DNA of 43,803 bases from Acidobacteriota bacterium (lineage in GTDB: Bacteria > Acidobacteriota > Terriglobia > Terriglobales > Acidobacteriaceae), in assembly GCA_021803035.1 (NCBI GenBank), contig JAJZME010000010.1, positions 1 to 43,803 on the forward strand, read 5' to 3'. Both the position numbers and the translations under genes were made by a program. Shown here in pieces: positions 8,885 through 17,400 of the stretch (positions are counted from its first letter, which is position 1; every line of letters begins with the position of its first letter). A model generated the notes under the pieces. The model ran no database searches. It saw only the letters and a list, made by a program, of their open reading frames with translations, and was not told the origin of the DNA.

Positions 8885-8929
8885 AAAGCGCGGGAATCAG
8901 CCGGCGAGCCGGACCTGTTCCTGCGCTTT
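8885..8929. terminator. Hairpin between convergent genes, probable bidirectional terminator
   Basis: A 12-bp stem (8885-8896 pairing with 8918-8929, one G-U) encloses a smaller CCGG/CCGG stem. The outer pairs are A-T (AAA/TTT), so each strand has a short A-run before and a T-run after the stem. It lies between the plus-strand fucosidase and the minus-strand lyase, where a terminator serving both would be expected. Confidence 0.65.
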
Positions 8930-8994
8930 GCGCCGCGTCCGAGACTTGGTTCAGTCTGCCCGGTTCTTGCCGCGCAGGTCATCATTCGCATCGG

Positions 8995-11103
8995 TTACTT
9001 CGTGCTTGCCAGTTCAAGACGTACGACATCGTAGGCGATGCCGCTTGTCAGGTTGCCCGCGGGGACCGTGAGCGTCAAAGTGTTCGCACCGGGTCGAAGC
9101 ATTGAGGCGTCGAAAGACAAATCCTTCTCAACCCACGAGCCTTCCACTCCATCGCGGTTGATGGTGGCGTTATAGATCAGGCCGGTGATCTTGCCCGCCG
9201 GTTGATTGTTGACGCCCACTGCAATCGACCGCGTCCCCACGCCGGAAATGCCAAGCCGGAGCGTGGCGCGGCCTTGCGGCTGCTTGTCCGGCATATTGAA
9301 GCGGATAGTCCAGGTGGTGGCGCGGCCCGGGTTGCGTGCCGTTCCGTCGTCTTTGATCACATGTGGCACTTCATAAATGAACCAATCTTTGTGGAAGTTG
9401 CTCTTGCCGATGGTGTAATTGACGTCGTGAGGAAAGAGCGTTGAGTATTTGAGATAAAGCCCCCAGTGCCAGTGGTTGTTCCCCATCAGAAATTCCGATG
9501 CCGAACGATTGGGAGTGCCGATCTGCCAGAGTACCTTGCCATAGTGAACCGGCTTCCACACGAGCCTGCCCAGATCGAGGGTCTGGCCCGGCTTCACGGT
9601 GATATCAGCTTTTGCGTATTCGCCGAGAACGCCGTCAGCGATGGCATGCAATTCATAGGTGCCGGGGCGCACCTTGGAGATGGCAAAGCGTCCATTCGCC
9701 GAGCCGCGCGCCCAGAACTCGTAATGCTTGGCGTCGTTTTGCCATGTCATCAGCGGCTGGCGAAAGCCAAAGCGATTCATTGGTGCGGTGTTTTCTCCAG
9801 TTTGGTCGGGATAGGCCAGCCCCACCAGCAGATTGGGCAGTTTTGCGCCCGGAGCCTGCGGGTCTTCGAGCACAAGCCGGCCGGTAACGGTGGCGCGCTG
9901 CGCGGCATGCGGGTAATCAACCGCTTTTACCCACGGATAGGGCCACTTTGCTTCTTCGCGAGCAGCCTGCTCCTTGGCCATGCGAAACATGGCATCAGGT
10001 GTAGCTGCGGAATCGAGATAAATAAAGATAGGGCCGACCACCTTGTTCCAGTTTTCGCCGGCGGCAATGGGCAGAATGCTGCCGCCGTAATGCGTACCGC
10101 GCCAGTAGTCGAGCAGCGTTGGATCACCGCCGTCTCCATCGTCGATGTGGCCCGTCAGTTCAAAATGATCCGGCCCGCTGCTCAGGTATTCCATCGACGG
10201 GTTGATGAAATAGATGCCGATGTGATCCTTGGTGCTCGACCAGCCGTAGGCTGGAGTGGCGAATTGATCTGCGCAGTAGTCGTACTTGTGCTCGACACGG
10301 CCCTTGTAAATCCCGGTCGTCAAGCGGCGCGCCTCCTTCATATTCATCTGGATGCCCATATCCCAGTCATAGCTTGTGGGCATGAGGGCATTGCGCTGCT
10401 TATCTACCGAAAGCCAGTCGAACACCTGATTGTTGAGTTTCATCCCGTACCGGCTTTCGCCGATGCTTGTTGCCCCGTAGCTTGGCTCGTGAGTAAAGAT
10501 GGCGTAGGTGTAGATACCGTGATCGCCTCGGCCCAGGCTGTAGCGGATCTCCATGTCGACAAGAAGGCCCGGGCCTCTGTGCCGCCAGCGAAGGTTCCGG
10601 CCTGTATACGTGCCTGCGTTGGGCCTCCTGTGCGACCCCGGCGGTGGTCCGATGTGGCGGCCACCAAGCTGAAGCGCCGCAATCTCGTTCGCCGCGCCCG
10701 GATCGGGAACAGGATGTGCGGTCAGTGACTGGCCATCGGACCAGCCTTTGATGGAAACTTCCGCGCGCTCGCCACCATTCTTTCTCGGGTCGATCGTAAT
10801 TCTGTCCTCTTTGCGCACTGCGCCGGATGGATTCTGCTCCCAATACCCGGCATGATGGCCGGAGACAAATCCCATCGTCTCCAAACCGTGATATTTAAGC
10901 GACACCATGTCTCCGGTCGTCTTGCTGATGGAAGCGGTGACGTAGCCGTTGGACAGGATATAATTCGTGCCGGTGTCGATGAGCGTTACAGGAGGATCGG
11001 AAGAACGTCGGCTATTCTGCCCAAGAGCAGCAATGGAAGTGGCTGTAAAGAACAGCAACAGGATCGGCACAAAGAAACCAGAGCGTAGCCGGAAGATCTG
11101 CAT
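8995..11103 (-). CDS. Secreted PL4-type rhamnogalacturonan lyase
   Basis: The protein of about 702 residues begins with a Sec signal peptide (FRLRSGFFVPILLLFFTATSIAALG). Its domain order fits PL4 rhamnogalacturonan lyases. The large N-terminal catalytic beta-sandwich includes NGYVTASISKTTGDMVSLKYHG and GYWEQNPSG. A fibronectin-III-like module (about 405-505) includes TVTGRLVLEDPQAPG, YEFWARGSANGRFAISKVRPGTY. A C-terminal carbohydrate-binding-like domain (about 515-700) starts with VLWQIGTPNRSASEFLMGN. PL4 enzymes cleave the rhamnosyl-galacturonosyl backbone of rhamnogalacturonan I by beta-elimination. This gives the locus a backbone enzyme next to side-chain fucosidases and galactosidase. A second ATG six bases upstream (11109) abuts the AAAGG ribosome binding site, so the ATG at 11103 (spacing 6) is preferred. 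It is convergent with the second fucosidase. Confidence 0.85.
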   Translation of the reverse strand: MQIFRLRSGFFVPILLLFFTATSIAALGQNSRRSSDPPVTLIDTGTNYILSNGYVTASISKTTGDMVSLKYHGLETMGFVSGHHAGYWEQNPSGAVRKEDRITIDPRKNGGERAEVSIKGWSDGQSLTAHPVPDPGAANEIAALQLGGRHIGPPPGSHRRPNAGTYTGRNLRWRHRGPGLLVDMEIRYSLGRGDHGIYTYAIFTHEPSYGATSIGESRYGMKLNNQVFDWLSVDKQRNALMPTSYDWDMGIQMNMKEARRLTTGIYKGRVEHKYDYCADQFATPAYGWSSTKDHIGIYFINPSMEYLSSGPDHFELTGHIDDGDGGDPTLLDYWRGTHYGGSILPIAAGENWNKVVGPIFIYLDSAATPDAMFRMAKEQAAREEAKWPYPWVKAVDYPHAAQRATVTGRLVLEDPQAPGAKLPNLLVGLAYPDQTGENTAPMNRFGFRQPLMTWQNDAKHYEFWARGSANGRFAISKVRPGTYELHAIADGVLGEYAKADITVKPGQTLDLGRLVWKPVHYGKVLWQIGTPNRSASEFLMGNNHWHWGLYLKYSTLFPHDVNYTIGKSNFHKDWFIYEVPHVIKDDGTARNPGRATTWTIRFNMPDKQPQGRATLRLGISGVGTRSIAVGVNNQPAGKITGLIYNATINRDGVEGSWVEKDLSFDASMLRPGANTLTLTVPAGNLTSGIAYDVVRLELASTK

Positions 11104-11742
11104 GGGCATCCTTTAACAGCTTCTGCATTTTGATGATCTATTGTGAATACGTGGCAATTACCTGAAAAGACGCATCAGAAAGCTCCTTTTCCCAGGGAAC
11201 AGCCCTGATATCGAAAAGAGCACGATCGGCTCCACGGCGTGAAGAGTGCAGGCACTCGCCGATCAAGAGCCGTGCCACGCTCAGGCCACGGTGCGGCGCT
11301 GCTGCGTAATACGGATCGGCCTCTCCTTTGCCCACAGGCGTTGCGCTGGGCGGCCACGGCGCGGAAACGCCGCCACATGGAGCGAGGCCTGTTCCACTTG
11401 CTCACAGCCGCCCGGAACGGCTTCCGTAATCACGACGGTGATCGGGTAAGTTCCGGCCGGTGTACTCGTTGACGATGCGATCGTCACCCCTCCGCTGGAA
11501 GAAGATTGCACAAAGGAGCGCGTTGATACTGCGGTAGACATTTTGTGTCAATTCGCGGCCACTGGGCAAGCACTCATCCCGAATGATTTTCCCAACAAAG
11601 GCACTATAGGTATAGGGCATCGCACCAATTGGGGGCTGCGGGTCGTCCGACGTCGCGTATGCGGCAAGCGCCCGTGTTGCCATTTTCGAGTTCGAGACAG
11701 AATCAAGAACTGCATGGCCGGAGCGGCTCTGCGCGTTATCTT
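11104..11742. other. 640-bp intergenic region, possible gene remnant
   Basis: No intact gene is visible. On the minus strand at about 11412-11496 a frame reads SGGVTIASSTSTPAGTYPITVVI, the kind of strand-turn-strand repeat found in Ig-like domains of large secreted acidobacterial proteins. It is isolated and lacks flanking domain sequence, so it is at most a scrap of a lost gene. Confidence 0.4.
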
Positions 11743-12465
11743 TCAGCGAGTCTCGTCGCAGACGACCCGAAAGCCATAATCAGCGTATTTGAATTCCGGC
11801 GGGATGCTGGAACGCGCCGAGCACCGTGAAATCCTGATTTGATGCCGCCAGGAACCTCCGCGTGAAGCTTTTCTCTTGCCTCTTTCCGGCCCTTGCGGAT
11901 TCCGATCGGGTGAAACGGCATAGTAGTTGGCCTCGTACCAGTCGCTGCACCATTCATGCACGTTCTCGCACATGTCGAATAGGCCGTAGGCATTCGGCTG
12001 CGACTGCCCGACTGGCTCAGGGCCGGTTTTCCAGCGAGTGAGGTAAGCCGGACGCGAAGTCGGCGGTTCATTGCCCCAAGGGAACAACATGCCCTCGGCG
12101 CCGCCTCGCGCGGCCCTCTCCCACTCGGCTTCTGTGGGGAGCCGATAGTGCGAGCCGGTCATGGACGAAAGCCAGGCGCAATATGCCGCAGCGTCAAACC
12201 ACGAAACGGCCACCACAGGCTGCCGGGGATGAGAGAGGTTGGGATCGCCCCAGTTTGGGGGCGGCATGTTCCCGATGGCGTCGAGAAACCGTGCGTACTC
12301 CTCAACGGTAACTTGGGTTGCTGCCATGGCAAAGGAATCGACCCAGACGCGATGAACCGGGCTTTCCTCAGCCCGACCGAGGTCGGACCCCATGGAGAAC
12401 CAGCCGGCGGGAATGGAAATTCGGTACGGCTCAGGAAGCGGTACGCGACGGGCGATTCGAGTCAT
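11743..12465 (-). CDS. SUMF1/FGE-sulfatase-domain protein, catalytic cysteines absent
   Basis: I start this 240-residue protein at the ATG at 12465. The frame stays open far upstream, but that part is antisense to the tryptophan synthase gene. The domain has the usual landmarks: IPAGWFSMGSD, RVWVDSFAMAATQVTVEEYARFL, PVVAVSWFDAAAYCAWL, RLPTEAEWERAARGG, NAYGLFDMCENVHEWCSDWY, KASRGGSW and YADYGFRVV. True formylglycine-generating enzymes carry two cysteines shortly after RGGS. Here that stretch reads RGGSWRHQIRISRCSARS without the pair, so copper-dependent sulfatase activation is unlikely. Relatives of this fold act in varied roles (EgtB-, PvdO- and NirV-like), and the role here is unknown. No signal peptide is seen and no sulfatase gene lies in the window. 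The ATG lacks an obvious Shine-Dalgarno sequence. It is divergent from trpB with 234 bp between starts. Confidence 0.82.
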   Translation of the reverse strand: MTRIARRVPLPEPYRISIPAGWFSMGSDLGRAEESPVHRVWVDSFAMAATQVTVEEYARFLDAIGNMPPPNWGDPNLSHPRQPVVAVSWFDAAAYCAWLSSMTGSHYRLPTEAEWERAARGGAEGMLFPWGNEPPTSRPAYLTRWKTGPEPVGQSQPNAYGLFDMCENVHEWCSDWYEANYYAVSPDRNPQGPERGKRKASRGGSWRHQIRISRCSARSSIPPEFKYADYGFRVVCDETR

Positions 12466-12699
12466 GACGGACCAACGGGGAACATCCTTCTCTTCGATGT
12501 TAACTTGCCGGTAGGGAAGGACAGCGGATGCAAGCTGATTGGGACCGGGGCGCGCTCGCCGAAGGCCCGTCACGCTAGGGTATCGGCGATTTTCCGCGGC
12601 GCATGAGACACGGAAAGGCTTTGCGCCGGAGTGCCCGCGAGATTTCGATTGCGGCACTGTACCGCAGGGCATGGTCAGCTCCGTGGAGCACCTTGTAAA

Positions 12700-14067
12700 A
12701 TGCTGCGCATGGAAACTGTGCAATATCAATTGCCCGCCAGCCGCATTCCGACCACGTGGTACAACATCGTTGCCGACCTGCCTTCGCCCCCCGCGCCGCC
12801 GCTGCATCCCGGAACGCTGAAACCGCTGGGACCGGAGGATCTGGCGCCAATCTTTCCAATGAGCCTGATCGCACAAGAGGTGAGCGCGGAGCGGGAGATC
12901 GAGATTCCGGGAGAAGTGCGGCAGATTTACGCGCAATGGAGGCCTTCGCCGCTGGTGCGCGCGCGCCGCCTGGAGAAAGCTCTCGATACGCCGGCACGCA
13001 TTTATTACAAATATGAAGGGGTGAGCCCGGCGGGCTCGCACAAGTTGAATACCGCGGTGGCGCAGGCCTGGTACAACAAGCAGGAAGGCGTGACTCACCT
13101 GTCGACGGAGACGGGTGCGGGACAGTGGGGCTCGGCTCTGGCGATGGCATGCGCGTTTCTGGGTATGGAGTGCCGGGTGTTCATGGTGCGCGTGAGTTAC
13201 GACCAGAAGCCGTACCGGCGGGCTTTGATGGAGGCCTTCGGGGCCAGCGTGACGGCGAGCCCGAGCAACCAGACGGATTCGGGGCGCGCCATCCTGGCCG
13301 AACATCCGGATTCGAACGGATCGTTGGGAATCGCCATCTCAGAGGCCGTGGAAGTGGCGGCCAAGGACCCGAAAACGAAGTACGCTCTGGGCAGCGTGCT
13401 GAATCACGTGCTGCTGCACCAGACCGTGATCGGGCAGGAAGCCATCGAGCAGATGGCCTTGGCCGGCGACGAGCCAGATGTGATTATCGGGTGCACGGGG
13501 GGCGGCTCAAACTTTGCGGGACTGGTGATGCCCTACCTGGGACGCAAACTGAGACATCAGTGCAATGCGCGCGTGATCGCCGTGGAGCCGGCGGCATGTC
13601 CGAGCCTTACCAAGGGCCGCTTTGCTTACGATTTCGGCGACACGGCGCACCTCACACCTCTGGTGAAGATGCACACGCTGGGCTCGACGTTTGTTCCGCC
13701 GGGAATTCACGCCGGCGGGCTGCGCTATCACGGCATGGCGCCGTTGGTTTCACACGTGCTTGATCTGGGCCTGGCGGAGGCGACGACGGTGCAGCAACTC
13801 GATGCATTTTCCGCGGGCATTCAGTTCGCACGCGCGGAGGGCATTGTGCCGGCGCCGGAGGCGAACCACGCGGTAGCGGTTGCGATCCAGCAGGCGTTGG
13901 AGGCAAAGGCGGCAGGCAAGGCGCGAACCATTCTTTTCAATCTGAGCGGGCATGGGCACTTCGACATGCAGTCCTATATCGATTACCAGGCCGGGAAGCT
14001 CGAAAACTACAATTATCCGGCGGAGGAGATTGCGATGGCCCTGGCGGGGCTGCCGGCCGCGGGGTGA
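12700..14067 (+). CDS. trpB: Tryptophan synthase beta chain, TrpB2 type
   Basis: This PLP enzyme condenses indole with serine to make tryptophan. The 455-residue length and the N-terminus ([21 protein letters not shown]) fit the TrpB2 branch, which is longer than the TrpB of typical trp operons. K115 in GSHKLNTA is the Schiff-base lysine. [14 protein letters not shown] follows as the substrate-binding region, and [12 protein letters not shown] is the phosphate-binding loop. [11 protein letters not shown] lies in the C-terminal part. No trpA or other trp genes are nearby. TrpB2 proteins often occur away from trpA and may act as stand-alone indole-salvage enzymes or serine deaminases; that is family knowledge. 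GGAG lies 11 nt before the ATG at 12700, and an in-frame ATG at 12709 is the alternative start. Confidence 0.93.
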   Translation: MLRMETVQYQLPASRIPTTWYNIVADLPSPPAPPLHPGTLKPLGPEDLAPIFPMSLIAQEVSAEREIEIPGEVRQIYAQWRPSPLVRARRLEKALDTPARIYYKYEGVSPAGSHKLNTAVAQAWYNKQEGVTHLSTETGAGQWGSALAMACAFLGMECRVFMVRVSYDQKPYRRALMEAFGASVTASPSNQTDSGRAILAEHPDSNGSLGIAISEAVEVAAKDPKTKYALGSVLNHVLLHQTVIGQEAIEQMALAGDEPDVIIGCTGGGSNFAGLVMPYLGRKLRHQCNARVIAVEPAACPSLTKGRFAYDFGDTAHLTPLVKMHTLGSTFVPPGIHAGGLRYHGMAPLVSHVLDLGLAEATTVQQLDAFSAGIQFARAEGIVPAPEANHAVAVAIQQALEAKAAGKARTILFNLSGHGHFDMQSYIDYQAGKLENYNYPAEEIAMALAGLPAAG

Positions 14068-14623
14068 GTGAAGCAAACTTCTGGCCGGGAATTTCTCCCC
14101 GGAGCTATCTGCGCTGATTCCACTTTGTTCGATCACTGCCGGAACGGGCGCCGCTATTGTGGTACTTCCCCTATTGGGCCAGCACGCGACGAGATTCCCG
14201 GAAGCAGGGCATGTCGCGCCGTATCCGGCGCGATGCATCTTACGTTGTGTATTCCTTGCCGGCATTTACTGTCGGAAGCATAGCTGCTTGCGGCCGCGGG
14301 AGGAATTTAGGGATTCCTTGTGGGACTATTAACGGCCGCAATTGTTGCGCAACTCATTTTCCCAAACTTTCCATGCAGCGATCACGTCGGCCTCCTTTGC
14401 GCGGCAAGGCCCCAATCATCTGCGATGAATAGGATGGCTCCTACTGGGCGCAGATCGAGTCGCTCATCAGGGCGTTTGGCCACATTGTCGGCCAGTGGGA
14501 AGTGATTTGAGCTGAATCACGTTGGTTACCGCAGGCCAGTCACCCGCCAACAATTTGAAGGTGCAGTTCAATGGTAGACGCTTATTCGGGGACACTCGTT
14601 TGGCGGTGTGCTGGGAGGTTTCG
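14068..14623. other. 556-bp intergenic region
   Basis: This separates the plus-strand trpB from the minus-strand end of the kinase gene. Only short unrecognisable frames are present. A weak hairpin (CCGGG/CCCGG with an 8-nt loop) just after the trpB stop could contribute to termination but has no T-run. Confidence 0.5.
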
Positions 14624-15964
14624 CTACGTTCGCGCGAGTGGCAGGCGGACTGTGGCGCGGGCGCCTTCGCCATCGTCGCGATTTTGCAACGAAATTTCGC
14701 CACCGTGGGCGCGGGCAATTTGCTGGGCCAGGACAAGACCGATGCCGCTGCCCGCGGCCTTGGTGGTATAGAAGGGCACGAAGAGATTCTCAAGATTTGC
14801 AACTCCCATGCCGCGGTCTTCCATCACGATGAAAGCGTCCGATCCGACGATCTTCCAGGTGACGCGGACCGGCTTTGTCCCGTTTGCCAGCGACGCGTCG
14901 GCAGCATTAGTGAGTAGATTAATCAGCATGTGCTCCAGTTGGTCCGGGTCGGCATTGAAACTGATTACCGGGCCGGGATCAACCTGAATGGGAACCCTCT
15001 GTTCCAGTTGCGCGACGCGCTCCAGCAGTGCCCCAAGCGAAATCTGTCTGAGCTGCGGCGGGGGCAACTGGGCAAGCTGCCGGTACGACTGCACAAAGCG
15101 GTGGAGAGAATCGGCGCGGGCCTCTACGACCGTCAGGCCGCGGCGAAAATCTGCGCGCGCGGACTCGTCATCGCCGAGCAAATCGACTCGCGACAGCAGG
15201 CTGCCGGCGATGGATTTGATGGGGGCGAGTGAGTTCGACAGCTCGTGGCCCAGCACCCGGATCAGCCGCTTCCATGCGAGCTGTTCTTCTTCCTGGAGCG
15301 GCAGGCTGACATCGGCCAGCAACAGCAGCGTGTGCGGCGCGCCATCCTGGCGGAAGGCCGCCTTGCGCAGCAGCCAGCGCGCAGGCTTGGTACTGAACGA
15401 GTGAATGCTCTGGTCGGGTGCTTCCAGCAGATTGGCCAGTCCCAGCTCAGAGGCGGAGCGGCCGATGCAGCGGCCGTAGGGCAAGCCAAGCATCTTTAAA
15501 CCGGCATCATTCACCAGTCTGAGCAGGTTTTCGCGGTCGAAGGCAAACAGCGGCGCGCGCATCACCTCCAGAATGCGGGTCAGCAGCGCGGTGGATTCCA
15601 GCGAATGCACACGCTGGTTTTGCAGCAGATCGACCAGCGCGTTGATCTCCTCCGCAAGACCGCTGAGGGCGTCGTGCCTGGCGGCGCGGTGCGCGCGAAG
15701 CGAGTAATCGCCTTCGCGCATCGACGAGACCACATTGGAGAGTGTGTGGAGCGGCCGTGACAGGCTCTCGATCAAGCTCGCCGCGACCAGCGCCAGATAG
15801 AGCACGAGGCCAGCGCCCGCCAGAATCGACAGCGCCGTGCCGAGATGCTCACGGTAAAGAAGGATGCCGGCAAAGAGCAACGCAGGCAGCGCCAGGAGCA
15901 GGCAGTAAAGCCAAACCCGGCTCAGGGCCGAGCGGCGCCGGCGCGCACCTTGCTCAGAGGCCAT
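14624..15964 (-). CDS. NtrY-like membrane sensor histidine kinase
   Basis: The ATG at 15964 gives 446 residues and overlaps the stop of the regulator gene by 11 nt; the frame also opens from a TTG at 15973. Two membrane segments (about 17-37 and 43-66) are followed by a HAMP-like linker (SLSRPLHTLSNVVSSMREGDYSLR) and a PAS-like sensor (about 125-220). The dimerisation/phosphoacceptor domain has H240 in RVLGHELSNSL. The ATPase domain has an N-box (LINLLTNAADA), a G1 box (EDRGMG) and a G2 box (GSGIGLVLAQQIARAHGG). HELxNSL kinases of the NtrB/NtrY group pair with NtrC-like sigma-54 activators, which is exactly the upstream neighbour. There is almost no periplasmic loop, so the signal is probably sensed in the membrane or cytoplasm. 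It is the last gene of the export run. Confidence 0.92.
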   Translation of the reverse strand: MASEQGARRRRSALSRVWLYCLLLALPALLFAGILLYREHLGTALSILAGAGLVLYLALVAASLIESLSRPLHTLSNVVSSMREGDYSLRAHRAARHDALSGLAEEINALVDLLQNQRVHSLESTALLTRILEVMRAPLFAFDRENLLRLVNDAGLKMLGLPYGRCIGRSASELGLANLLEAPDQSIHSFSTKPARWLLRKAAFRQDGAPHTLLLLADVSLPLQEEEQLAWKRLIRVLGHELSNSLAPIKSIAGSLLSRVDLLGDDESARADFRRGLTVVEARADSLHRFVQSYRQLAQLPPPQLRQISLGALLERVAQLEQRVPIQVDPGPVISFNADPDQLEHMLINLLTNAADASLANGTKPVRVTWKIVGSDAFIVMEDRGMGVANLENLFVPFYTTKAAGSGIGLVLAQQIARAHGGEISLQNRDDGEGARATVRLPLART

Positions 15965-17318
15965 ATTTTTCAATCCGCCGGTAGAGCGCGGCGCGGCTCA
16001 GGCCAAGCGCTTCGGCGGCCTGTGAGATATTGCCGCTTGTGCGGTGCAGCATCTTGCGGATCAGCAGCGCCTCAACCTCTTCAATGCTCATATTGTCGAA
16101 GGAGGGCGCCGTCGGCCGCGCCGTAGAAACCGAAAGGTTGGCCGCCTCGATCTCGCCGCCGCGGCAAAGCAGCACGGCGCGCTCAACCGCGTGCTCCAGT
16201 TCACGCACGTTGCCGGGCCAGGCGTACTGCATCAGCTGCTGCATTGCGGCCGGCGAGAAGCCTTTCACCTGTTTGCGATAGCGGGCGCGGTTGCGGTTGA
16301 GGAAGTGCATGGCCAGCAGCGGAAGGTCCTCGCGCCGGTCGCGCAGGGCGGGCAGATGGATCTCCACCGTGTTGATGCGAAAGAGCAGATCCTCGCGGAA
16401 ATTGCCCGCTTTCACCTCCGCGTCGAGCTGCGCGTTGGTGGCGCAGAGAAGCCGCACGTCGACGCGCCGCGTATGCGAGGAGCCGACGCGCTCCAGTTCG
16501 CCGGTTTCAAGCACGCGCAGCAATTTGGACTGCTGGCGCAGCGGCACGTTGGCGATTTCATCCAGAAACAGCGTGCCGCCGTTGGCCAGCTCAAAGCGCC
16601 CGATGCGGTCGGCGCGCGCATCGGTAAAGGCGCCCTTCACATGACCGAAAATTTCGCTCTCGAAGGTTCCTTCGGGCAATCCGCCGGCATTGACGGCCAC
16701 CAGCGGCATGCGCGCGCGCGGCGACGCGGCGTGCAGCAGCCGGGCTACGATTTCCTTGCCGGTTCCATGTTCGCCGGTGATGAGCACGTTGGCGTCCGAG
16801 GGACCAACTTGCGCGATCAGCTCCAGTACTGGCCGCATGGCGGGCGCTTCAGCCACAAACTCCGGCATCCCTTCGGCGCGCAGCAGGCGGTTTTCAAGCT
16901 CAAGTTGCCGCGCGCGCATCAGTGCCTGGTGCAATTTGGCGTGGACCCGGACCAGCGATATCAGCCGCTCGTTTTCCCAGGGCTTCTGAATGAAATCGCG
17001 CGCGCCGCGCTTCATCGATTCGACAGCAAGGGCGACATCGCCCCACGCGGTCATGACGATCACGGGCATCTGCGCGTCGTACTCGTGGATGCGGCTCAGC
17101 AGGTCGAGGCCTTCCTGGCCAGAGGTGGTGTCGCGCGTGTAGTTCAGGTCGATAAGCAGCACATCGTAATCGGTCTGCCCCATCGCCTCCAGCAGCAGTT
17201 CGGGCGAGCGCACGCAGTCCACGCCGATGCCCTGCGGCGCAAGCAACAGCTCCACGGCCTCCAGGATGTGCGGTTGGTCGTCGGCGACCAGGACGCGAAT
17301 TCGTTCCTGCTTACTCAT
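15954..17318 (-). CDS. Sigma-54-dependent NtrC-family response regulator
   Basis: This 454-residue protein has the complete NtrC layout. The receiver domain has D57 in VLLIDLNY as the phosphoacceptor, and T90 and K112 at the usual switch positions. The AAA+ domain has Walker A GEHGTGKE at 182-189, GAFTDA at 229-234 (the loop that contacts sigma-54) and Walker B GGTLFLDEI near 247-255. The C-terminal Fis-type HTH ends with GNISQAAEALGLSRAALYRRIEKYGL. All residues needed to activate sigma-54 polymerase are present. It overlaps the kinase gene by 11 nt and lies 82 bp downstream of the TolC-like gene. The likeliest target is the export run itself, because an element resembling -24/-12 and several palindromes lie ahead of its first gene (inference). 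Confidence 0.95.
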   Translation of the reverse strand: MSKQERIRVLVADDQPHILEAVELLLAPQGIGVDCVRSPELLLEAMGQTDYDVLLIDLNYTRDTTSGQEGLDLLSRIHEYDAQMPVIVMTAWGDVALAVESMKRGARDFIQKPWENERLISLVRVHAKLHQALMRARQLELENRLLRAEGMPEFVAEAPAMRPVLELIAQVGPSDANVLITGEHGTGKEIVARLLHAASPRARMPLVAVNAGGLPEGTFESEIFGHVKGAFTDARADRIGRFELANGGTLFLDEIANVPLRQQSKLLRVLETGELERVGSSHTRRVDVRLLCATNAQLDAEVKAGNFREDLLFRINTVEIHLPALRDRREDLPLLAMHFLNRNRARYRKQVKGFSPAAMQQLMQYAWPGNVRELEHAVERAVLLCRGGEIEAANLSVSTARPTAPSFDNMSIEEVEALLIRKMLHRTSGNISQAAEALGLSRAALYRRIEKYGL

Positions 17319-17400
17319 GGTGTGCTCTACTCAGGTCCCAGCCTGTGCGAGGGCATGCAAAATGCGCCGCCCCGCGGCAAGCATGATCCTTCCAACGATT

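Noticed and set aside
9466..10728. 420-codon plus-strand frame antisense to the rhamnogalacturonan lyase
   Set aside because: It is a shadow of a gene with clear domain structure and signal peptide; no motif or ribosome binding site supports it.
12466..13305. Long open frame continuing upstream of the FGE-like protein, antisense to trpB
   Set aside because: It is the complement of a strongly conserved enzyme gene and has no domain of its own. GC-rich genes commonly leave such open antisense frames.
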